Source: Blasia pusilla (Eukaryota; Marchantiophyta; Marchantiopsida; Blasiales). Taken from it: 64,000 nucleotides of DNA. This document shows, in pieces, positions 54,805 through 64,000 of this stretch; position 1 is the stretch's first letter, and the number at the start of each line of letters is the position of its first letter. The DNA lies in the NCBI GenBank assembly GCA_050084515.1, contig CM114273.1, forward strand, positions 35,960,001-36,024,000, written 5' to 3'. The translations under genes were made by a program, and so were the position numbers. Under the pieces are notes generated by a model. It was given only the letters and a program-made list of their open reading frames with translations. It had not been told where the DNA came from and did no database searches.

Positions 54805-55445
54805 TTACAACCCGTCGGACTCCAATGGGTTGCGGTGTGGATGCCTTTGATCCAGTCACTTACCGAGTGCAAACGCCAAGACTCAGAGCCCGTCTGATTT
54901 CGATAGATTGCACTTGAAATTGAAAAGTTGGTTGAAGCATCGCAAAGGAAACGGAACGGATTCTGACAGATAGCTTTTCCGTAAGGAATTTGGGAATGAT
55001 TGCGCTGGAGGGGATTGAATTTTAGCAAATCATCGGATTCACACTCTGCAGTTCAAGCAGATTTTGGAGTCTCTACGACGTACGAGGGGAGAGATTCGTC
55101 AGAGGGTCCTTCAAGCTATCAGAATCCGATGGGATTAAATGACGTCATCAAATGGCCAGCATTGGAATCCCCAAACTGCAACCCGTCGGATTCTGTCAGG
55201 TTGCAATTTGACACGATATGGGTTGGGAGAAGATCACAAAGTATGTCCCAGAGCAACCCGTCCAATTTAGTCGGGTTGCAAAAAGAAACTAGAAGGGCAA
55301 GGAAAATGTCATGATATAACCCGTCGAAGTCAGACGAGTTGCAATGTAGTACGAGATGGGCTGGGAGAAGGTGAGTGAAGGTCGTGAAGTTTGTGGCAGT
55401 GCAACCCGTCTGATTCCGTCGGGTTATTCGGGGTTAGACGGGTTG
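54805..55445. repeat. Palindrome cluster upstream of family B copy 2
   Basis: About six copies near 54,808, 54,890, 55,179, 55,254, 55,316 and 55,401, separated by unrelated sequence. No coding region is supported here. Confidence 0.7.
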
Positions 55446-55564
55446 AATTGTAATAAAGGAATTCAATATTTTGCACAAAATTTTCTTCATTATTATGGTG
55501 TGATGTTATTTTAGCGATCGGATTCGGAAATGTTGAGGAGACTTTTCTGCTATGCACTTAGCAA

Positions 55565-57030
55565 TTTTTGAGCTTTTGGTCAAAATTCCATTTTGCTTCA
55601 AACTTTCCAAGAAAGCTATATACATGCACCATGGGGATTAGGTGTACCACATTTTAGCTCTAGATGAGATACAAGAGAAGATGTAAAATGAAAAGGCCTT
55701 CTTTTCATTCAAGGTTTAATGGCGCGGGTCGAGAAATGACTTAGCAATGTTTGAGCTTTTGGTCACAATTCCATTTTCCTTGAAACTTTTCAAGAGAGCT
55801 ACATACACCATGGGGATGAAGTTACCAAATTGAAACTTTGAGAGAGACCTTAATACACCATAGGGATCAAGTGCACCAAATTTCAACTCACGATGAGAAC
55901 TTGGACAAAATGGAAAATAAAAAGACCCTACTTTCATTGAAGTTTTAATGGCGTGGGTCCAAAAATGAGTGAACAATTTTTGAGCTTTCGATCACGACTC
56001 CATTTTTCTTGAAAATTTGCAAGAGACCTACATACACCATGGGGATGAACCGGACCAAATTTAACCTCAAGATGAGATAGTTGGAGAAGATGGAGAATAG
56101 AAAGATCTTCTTTTCATTGAAGGTTTAATGGCACGAGTCAAAAAATGACTAAGAAATTTTTGATTTGTTGGTCACATTTCCATTTTGCTTCAAACTTTGC
56201 ATGAAAGCTACATATACCATGGGGATAAAATCTGCCAAATTTTAGCACTAGATGACATACTTGCACAAGATGGAAGATGAAAAGAGCATCTTTTCATTGA
56301 AGGTTTAAGGGCAAGGGTCCAAAAATGACTTAGTAATGCTTGAGCTTTTGGTCATAATTTCATTTTGCTTGAAATTTTGAACAAGGACTACATACACCAT
56401 GGGGATGAGGTATCCTAAATTTCATCCTTAGATGAGATACTTGGAGAAGATGGAAAATGAAAATACCTCCTTTTCATTGATTGGTGTGGGTCAAAACAAT
56501 GAGTCAAGAATTTTTGAGGTTTTGGTCACAATTCCATTTTCTTGAAACTTTGTAAGAGAGGTACATGCACTTAGGGGATCAAGTGGTCTAAATTTCTGCT
56601 CTAGATGAAATACTTGGAGAAGATGGAAAATGAACAGACATGCTTTTCATTAAAGGTTTAATTGCGTGGGTACAAAAATGAGTTAACAAATTTTATGGTT
56701 TTGGTCACAATCCCATTTTGCTTGAAACTTTGCAAGAGAATTAGATACACCATGGGGATCAAATGTACCAAATCTAAGCTCTAGATGAGATACTTGGAGA
56801 AGATGGAAAATCAAAAGACCTTATTTTCATTAAAGGTTTAATAGCGCAGGTCCAAAAATGAGATAACGACTTTTGAGCTTTTGGTGACAACTCAATTTTG
56901 CTTGAAATTTTGGAGATGGTCTACATACACTTTGGGAATCAAATGTGGCAAATTTGAGATCAAGAGGAGATTGTTGAATAAGAGGGAAATGGAAAAAATA
57001 TTGAATTTTGTAATAAAATTTATGGTCAGG
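55565..57030. repeat. ~180-bp tandem satellite
   Basis: The phrase GAGCTTTTGGTCACAATTCC or close variants recurs near 55,571, 55,754, 55,983, 56,162, 56,343, 56,520, 56,700 and 56,880. The period is about 180 bp, with one 229-bp unit carrying an internal partial repeat. Each unit includes CACCATGGGGAT and TTTTCATT(G/C/A)AAGGTTTAAT. Eight diverged units. Short reading frames inside are by-products. Confidence 0.88.
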
Positions 57031-57049
57031 ACACACTCTGGTATTGTCT

Positions 57050-57380
57050 TTGATTATTTACTAGTTAGTATGTTTGATTTATTTTTTATTTTGTAAATTA
57101 TAGATCATTTTGAAATTTTGAAATGGTTCATAATATTCTACTTTTTGTATAATTTAACTCTTAAATTATAATTTAATAATTTCCAAGTCCCCTAACTAAT
57201 TTCACTCTGCCATAAAATTTTAAATAATTATTATTTTTCCCTACCACTCTTCCCACCAACTTATAATATACTACTTAAGTTATTAGTTAATTTTAATTAA
57301 TAAGGTAAAATCCCTTTTCCATTAAAAATAATTTTCCTTTTGCGCAGGTCCCAATGTGAATTAATAAGATTATTTTAGAA

Positions 57381-57412
<32 letters not shown>

Positions 57413-58535
57413 TCATTTTTCTTAAATCTTAGAAGATTAAAAAAATCCACTCTACTAGAAAACTCTATTCCTCAATTAAAAATTAGATGATACCCTACTC
57501 ATTTAAATAATGGCACCCTTCCAAAAACTTTTAACAATATATACTTTTCCTCCATTAAAATTAATTTTCCTTCTATCAAATATTAATTAAAAAAATTTTA
57601 TTTTATTTTCTGATTATCCCACTACTTTATGGTACACCTAGTTTTATTAATTTTCACTTATAATGAAAATTAATAAAACTACTAAATGAAAAGTAATGAA
57701 AACAAATATTATAGTTTGTCTTTGAAATTCATTTTCTCTAATCATTTAATGTTAGTCAAGGTACCAAATTCAACCATGCTCCTATATTGTCTTAGTGTAC
57801 CATATATTTCTCTTCTTGTAGATATAGGGTCTCTTGTTATAATATTGATTTATAACATATAAATTCGTTTTTTATTTATTTTCAATTCATACTGTTTTAA
57901 TCATTTTTAATATTTTAAGAATTTCACCTCATTCTAATTTTCAATTTAATATAGGCCAATAAAAAAAATCAAAATAGACTTCGTGGATAATTATTATTTT
58001 CTAAAATAATTAATCTAATCTCCTTATCAAATAGAAATTAAAATGTTTTAAATTATGAAAAAAATATTTAATATAATAAATATAATCATAATTTTGTTAT
58101 CAAACAAACCTTTCTATCCTCGTATTTTCCACCTTACCCATAAAAACCCTAGAGATAACTTTGATATATATTTCATGAACTCACTTCATGGACAACATTC
58201 ATAACTTGCTTATATTCACAAGTCTCCTAAGTTACCTAACACCCATAATAGTATGAATCAACGAAGGATGAAGTTGAAAGTCCTTTTTTTAAGCAACTGA
58301 ACAATTTAGTCTTGCAACTCCCAATCACCATCTTATTAACTTCATGTAGAAACATGCATTTAACTATCCTCAGGGGTTGTGATATTTCTCCATATGATTA
58401 TACAAATAAGCCACTTTGAAGTAATTTCTTTAAATGTTTTTTTATAAACAATGGGTGATCTGATGTTTGGATTGAGAAGAACCTCATACTTATGTACATT
58501 ACAAAGATATAAACATCAACTCATTCTATATAATC
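57050..58535. other. AT-rich gene-free tract
   Basis: Very AT-rich. It contains a TA dinucleotide run (about 57,388-57,412) and a hairpin AGTTTTATTAATTTTCA with its complement (about 57,640-57,680). No gene is seen. Confidence 0.6.
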
Positions 58536-61500
58536 TTATTCATAATGAGATATATGTAACATCGGTCCATACATCTCACCAACTCTTCCTTGTCTTCTCC
58601 TAGCTATAGTAATGCGCGTTCCCCCCGCACGAGGAATAGTCCTCTCCAACTCAACATTGGCTTCATCATCATCTGCTTCTTGTGTTGGCTATGTTGGAAA
58701 CATCTCCTAATCTCTCTCGAATAACCCAAAGAGTTCCTCTTGCATTCGACAAGGGTAACGGTATATTCGAGGATATCCCCCTTCCATGTTTTGAGGAATC
58801 TCTTGCCATAAGAAAGGTGGCAAGATCAATTTGAGTCTCCTCAAGACAAGGTCATCCACCAATGGATTTTGATGATGGTTTAGGAGAAGTTGTCAAGTTT
58901 TGTAGAGGGTATCCTGAAGATCTTGTAAATTCAACCCTTGAGCAAAAAAGAAGTTTTTTGCCTCTTGATTTTGGAGATCTATATTAGTTCCATAAATAAG
59001 GTCTCCTCTATCGTATATATGAATGAAGCGGACCAGCCACGCTCGCATAGCCCGATCAATACTTTGCTGACCAAGGATTTCTATGGGAACCACCCCATCC
59101 ATTTTCACTTCAAGGTTGTAATTGGATCGGGGGCTACGATGTCCCAAATTGAAAGTGAAATTTTCTTGCTCTTGGGTTCGCTTGCAATACGTAGGTAGTG
59201 CATTACTATCAGGAGCGCGAAAAGATATGCCAAAAATATGATACAGTCTTCCTCACCAAGCTTGTCTACAAGTTGGAAACTTGTGAGATATTAACATGGT
59301 CTTTGGAAGACAATATGGATGCCAATAACAAACTTTACATGTGTCTGTCATGTAGCAACCTTCTACGGCAATGGGGTTGAAGCAGATCATGCATTTGGGC
59401 GAGTTGTTTGGCAGGAGGGTCCGTCCTTTGGCTACAACGATTTCTGCCATCCAATTAGGGAGATCTTGCTCTTATGAGCTCGGATTCAGAGGTGTTGTGC
59501 CCAACATCAAAAAATCATAGTTAGCAACGTTTGGATCTACAAAATTGTCCCATTTTGCACGTAGAGCAAGAGGCCACAACTGCTCGATACCTTGAAATAA
59601 GATCATATCAACCTCCTTCACGAAATGAGCCTCGTGTAGAATTCTCGAGGATGAGTTCTCCCACCTTACCTCTTGCTTTCCGTCGCAATAGTTCATCCAT
59701 TTATTGTTATTGTCTTGCCATAATGGATTCATATGCCCTCCTCCACTGCTCCGTGTGGTCAGCCATTACAGCTCTTTATCTTCCATGGAGGTCATCTCTG
59801 GAAATCAATTCATTCACCATCCTCTCCATCTCTCTCTTAAGTCTGTCGTGCTTCTCAAACAACTGTTAGTACGTGATTGCCCTTCAAAATGTTGAATTCC
59901 GCTCTCAAATCAAAAAGTGTGTTGGGAATTTGTTATTAAACTCTCCAACTCTGATAGACGAGACATAATTTCACTATTATGTGGAGCACTCTTCATACAA
60001 AAGGTTCCGGGAATAGCGTTGCTATGTACTGAGCGATCATAACTCTCTCCGGGCCCATAAAATCTCATACTATGACCTACATTGAGGTCATTCAAAAATC
60101 TTGTCTATCCTCAAAATCCACCATCCCCATATGGACTCGCCATTCATCTTCACTCTCGTCATGTATCTCTTGTTCAATCGGCCGATTTGTTCTATGTCCA
60201 TCCAAGGAAGATCGTATGCTTCTCTAAGGCTTCTTGACAATTCACCTTTCCGGTATTGGCCTGATGACACTCATGGTGATGAAGCTCCCACTCTTGGTCG
60301 TTTTGACTATGGTGGTGGGGTTATACTATCTTCAACTCTTGGTCTCTTATCTCTTCTCCAAGCCCCGTCCTCCACTTCCCCATAATAAACCTCCATGTCC
60401 TTCATCAACTCTGCAACTTTGAGCTTAACAAATACCTTACTCACTAACTTCCTCTTCTTTGCGGGAAGGTCCTCATAATGTGGAAGGTCATTAAATAAGG
60501 CCCAATCCTTTTTCCACTCATTTTTAGATCTCCAATAAGAGGGTTTGGAGCTAGTGTCCTCTTTCAAATCCTTTCCAAATAAGTAAATTTCACATTTGCA
60601 CGAGCATCCTTGACAATGAGGTTGTGTGTCATAAAGTTCAAAATTTTCAATCAAGCATGAAATATTCTTAAGCCATGATTTGGTTCAAGATGGGTTTCCA
60701 AAATGGATGAAAATCCTTTCTATCTCCAAGAATGAAGGTTTGAGTTGGATCCAAATATGAAAATTTCCACATTTGCGGTTGTGGGGTCTCCATGGTACCA
60801 AGAAGGGCAACCACAAGGTGGATGATATTTGATACCATCACTAGACATGTGATCTTTTCCAACCCTCCTAAACTAGCCCCTCCGTGCTTCAAGATATGGC
60901 ATGCTCGCAACCAATTTTCAAGATGCCCACCATTCCAATATGGAAAGATGCAACGCATTTGATCCTCGATCAACCTTCCCACCACACAAAAAAAACCTCG
61001 AGTAAAATATTCGCAAACATCTCCTCATGCATCATCGGTTTTCTTGAAAATAATCGAGATGATTCCTTAAACATCTTAATGCAATATTAAATATCTTCAC
61101 TAAAGCCAAAGGTTTGGTTTATTTTACAACGGAACACAATTCAGTGTAAACCTGAACCCAAAATATCCTACTACTACATTATTGTCAAAATCAATGTAAC
61201 TCCACATGGAACTAATAATGTCTCCCCCATAGGAATACTACGTCCCTTGAAAAGACGTTGAGTATTTCTTAACTCTCCACTAAATCTTTCTATGAGAGTT
61301 CAACTTCTCATTATTACATGTCATGAGATCGACATACACTCTCTCTAGGTGAACATCTTATTGAGCACAAAATGCACTTAACTTATCTTTATCTTTGGCA
61401 TCCACTTCCCAGTTAAATGCCTTTGAAACTCTCTTGGACAATCTTTGCAATTCCAAGGTGTAGTCGTAGAAACCATCCATATCCCTCAAAATGTAGGATC

Positions 61501-61657
61501 GTCTCTTCTCTAATATAAGCTAGAAAAACCAATCTAACGATGCCTATCTTATGGCCATGTTAAATTCATGGTCGAAATTTACTTTTTGCCTCTTGGCACT
61601 ATCATTGGACTCGATACGGTTATCTCCCCCTCTCGATGGTCTAGCCCCACTAGACAT
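58536..61657 (-). pseudogene. Decayed long single-exon gene of unknown family
   Basis: Read leftwards from the ATG at 61,657 (MSSGARPSRGGDN) to a stop at 58,536. About 1,000 codons lie largely in series, with numerous stops and some shifts. Visible parts: a basic N-terminus (SNDSAKRQKVNFDHEFN), an open block at 60,668-60,985 (IFPYWNGGHLENWLRACHIL), and a charged block at 60,307-60,654. A Cys cluster near 59,340-59,400 reads KCMICFNPIAVEGCYM then CKVCYWHPYCL, spaced like a treble-clef or RING-type zinc site. The last part is well kept: VVPIEILGQQSIDRAM, then LVDDLVLRRLKLILPPFLW, then a tail ERTIPRAGGTRITIARRR. No transposase or RT motif is recognised. The lack of introns and heavy decay suggest a mobile-element gene, but this is not shown. 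Confidence 0.55.
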
Positions 61658-61659
61658 AT

Positions 61660-62230
61660 TGCTCGGAGGAAGAAGATAAGAAGATCTCTAACAAAAACCA
61701 ATGAAAGAAATCTATGAGTTGAGTAACAAAGTACCGAAAAGATAATGACTAGAGATGCTAAAAAATTGGCTCAAGCAATGTACACGCGCGTGAATGATGG
61801 AAAGGGAGTATTGGTTTAGTGTTGGGCACTCAAAGGGAATATATGCCCGTTTATATAAATTTCTTTAACTACCTCCACATCCCCAATGTGCTAAAGAGAA
61901 CCAATGAAACAAATCTAAAACTCGAGTTTGAATCAAAAATCTCAAAATCACCAAACAAGTTTAGTGACACAAGAGATTTCCACACTCATAGCCTCTCACC
62001 TAATGTGAAATCAATTAGAGTTTGTTCAAGACACAACAAGGAGCATAAATATCCAAGTTGGTCACAAAAAAATCCAACTATCCCCAAAAGGCATGCAACA
62101 GATCTCCCCAAAATTCCTAGTAACCTTAGAAGCCTTTAGCTCTCAAAGCACCAATAAAATTTGGAGCCTAATCCACAAAATCTCCCAAAGAAAAGAAGGA
62201 AAACATGCAAAATCAAGATAATTTGGGTTA
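61660..62230. other. Upstream flank of the decayed minus-strand gene
   Basis: No gene, palindrome or tandem repeat recognised. Confidence 0.4.
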
Positions 62231-62775
62231 ATTAGCCCTAATCCCTTCCTTGTAACCATTTTGGGGCTCAATTGTGGGCTCTTTGCTTATGGGTTTTGTC
62301 CCAAAATAGGTTTGAAAGGGGAGAAGAGGGTGGAGGCATGTTTGAATATAGCCTCCACCAATCCTAGACTGCCACATGTAGAAGCGGGGTTTGCAAGACG
62401 CGGACCAAAGGCAGATTTTGGTGGGTAACTCTAAGGTGTACGCGTGGAAACGCCTAATTCCCTGGACAAACAGCGGGCTATGGCGACCGCAGTGCAAACC
62501 ATGCGCGGTTTCTTTAGCCCGCGCACAGGCTCGGGTAGGTTGGGCGCGGGCTGGATGCGCATGCGGGCTTCTAAGTGTGGCCCTCTTGTAGGCTTGGCAT
62601 GGACTTGACGCGAGGTAGCGCACGCCCAACGCACGCTAGAAATTGGATGACAAAAATGGTTAGGCTGCTCGAGCAAGGGCGGAATGCTTGGTTGTCGCGG
62701 CCCGTATGGACATGTTCGTCCTTGAGACAGATATAAGTCCGCAAACGGGGACTTTTCCGTGTGCAACCTTGTTAA
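62231..62775. other. GC-rich island without a supported gene
   Basis: A local GC-rich patch within AT-rich DNA. The minus-strand open frames are Arg/Pro/Ala-rich and look compositional. I see no domain. Confidence 0.4.
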
Positions 62776-64000
62776 GGATGCAGTAATTTTTGCCTTTTGG
62801 TGGCCCGAGAGATCAATGAAAGAGATTGTAGGCCCGCATTAATTTATGATGTGATTGGTCTTATTTGTAGCTATTTTTACGTACTTCACATGGACTGATG
62901 ATGTGAAAGTTAGTTTCATTTAGCTTCTATTTTTGCTAAAATGTTACACCAAATATCTTATACTTGTCTATAGTAGACTCTTCAAGATATGTCCTTGTCC
63001 AAATTTTGAATTTCATAAGAACTCTTGCTTTTTTCTGTATGAATGAATTTTGTTGGACAAAATTATCCAAGAATCACACAATCAACTTGGTTTTTTCTTT
63101 ACTTCCTCATGAACTTTGTAAGTAAATACAATAGACTTTGTATTGTACCTTCTTACTAAACTTTCCTACATTTGGGCTCTCAACTACCATTGAGAAAAAT
63201 TTTAAAGATGCATGTCAGATCTGCTCATTAGTTGATTTTTTTTATTGAATCTTACTATTTGCAATGAGCCCTTCATGAATGAGATCTTGCCTTGATTTAC
63301 TTGTTTTTTATAGATTATTAACCATCAGAGTGAAGGCAAACAAAAGTCCCTGGTGTTCCTTCATTGATGCATGAAATTTGCTGAGCAATACTTATCCCAT
63401 CAATCTGGTTTGTAAATGAAAGTGGACATAAATTTTCCAATTATGAGAGGAATCTTTTTGATGAGTTCAATATACATTTTCTTATTCTACAGATTCTGTT
63501 ACAAGAAGAAAGATCCCCTATATGTCTTATTCTTCATTTGTTAACTTATTGTACAGCTGAAATCAAAATACTACTGCGACTATCACTAATTACAATATTT
63601 ACCATATAAATTCAACGAGTCATAAAAATAACTATGCGTTCTTGATACAACTATACCACCAGTTTAATTCCACCATAGTATCAACAATGCGCATGTTTGA
63701 TTATGATTTTGACATGTGTCAACACATGAATGTAATAAACAAATACTACATAATATAAAACTAAAATTAGTCTCGCATCATGAAAAATCCATCATATGGA
63801 CATATCAAACCATTACATGTATAACCAATTTCTTTTGTTACAACGATTTTTTCAATCTTAAGCAACTAAATAACAACTAGAAATAGTCTCAATAATAAAT
63901 AGGCACAACAACATGGCACATCAAAAGTAATTCATCGTCAGCACAACATAGTTTCCATATCATACTGATCATGTTGATGACTAGGATATTTCCTAGTTGT
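62776..64000. other. AT-rich gene-free end of the window
   Basis: No reading frame of note, repeat array or RNA gene seen. Confidence 0.5.

Noticed and set aside
55716-57036. Short minus-strand frames in the 180-bp satellite
   Set aside because: They follow the repeat period and reflect the satellite sequence, not genes.
62228-62766. Arg/Pro/Ala-rich frames in the GC island
   Set aside because: No domain, no paralogue and frames open on both strands because of composition.

Overview
The window looks like nuclear DNA of a streptophyte, most likely a seed-free land plant or close relative. I cannot name the species. The reasons are intron-split genes with GT-AG junctions, TATA boxes, Ty1/copia and Ty3 retroelements, plant-style tandem satellites and a low density of host genes. 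Only one gene looks like an intact host gene: a zinc dipeptidyl peptidase III (M49 family) at 30,210-39,273 (+). It is rebuilt here as 18 located exons in one consistent reading-frame phase, with one exon not found.

Region 1 (1-14,330) is a head-to-head pair of copies of one gene family, called family A here. One runs leftwards from 4,255 and the other rightwards from 8,389. Family A has a charged coiled-coil N-terminus and a C-terminal domain resembling a circularly permuted beta-class (N6-adenine/N4-cytosine type) DNA methyltransferase with degenerate motifs. Both copies carry stops or frameshifts. Their introns, and arrays directly upstream of their promoters, are full of one 27-bp near-perfect palindrome (half-site GCAACCCGTCGGA). 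Between them lies a zinc-binding gene (family B copy 1, 5,983-7,025, minus). A solo LTR (4,370-5,325) sits in the leader of the left copy, and a 690-bp tandem duplication follows the right copy.

Region 2 (14,340-29,600) holds a truncated copia reverse transcriptase/RNase H on the minus strand and then a large inverted repeat with arms of about 2.9 kb (16,495-19,410 and 20,275-23,206). After that come about 6 kb with no gene I can support.

Region 3 (30,210-39,273) is the dipeptidyl peptidase III gene. It has an internal tandem duplication of two exons whose copies have decayed in complementary ways.

Region 4 (39,700-51,080) is a ~300-bp satellite split by a ~9.9-kb Ty3-type element. The order in the element is gag with two zinc knuckles, aspartic protease, a complete C5-cytosine DNA methyltransferase domain, reverse transcriptase, RNase H, integrase and a PHD-like finger. 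The methyltransferase is open in one frame except for stops that all fit C-to-T or G-to-A transitions, one of them inside the catalytic PCQ motif. The LTR blocks are arranged as if a two-LTR circle had been opened inside an LTR and inserted.

Region 5 (51,250-64,000) holds a hairpin element, a SWIM-finger remnant, family B copy 2 with more palindromes, a ~180-bp tandem satellite, an AT-rich tract, a decayed single-exon gene of unknown function (58,536-61,657, minus) and AT-rich DNA with no gene seen.

Two unrelated DNA-methyltransferase folds therefore occur in this window in mobile or repeat-associated settings. The palindrome family links families A and B.
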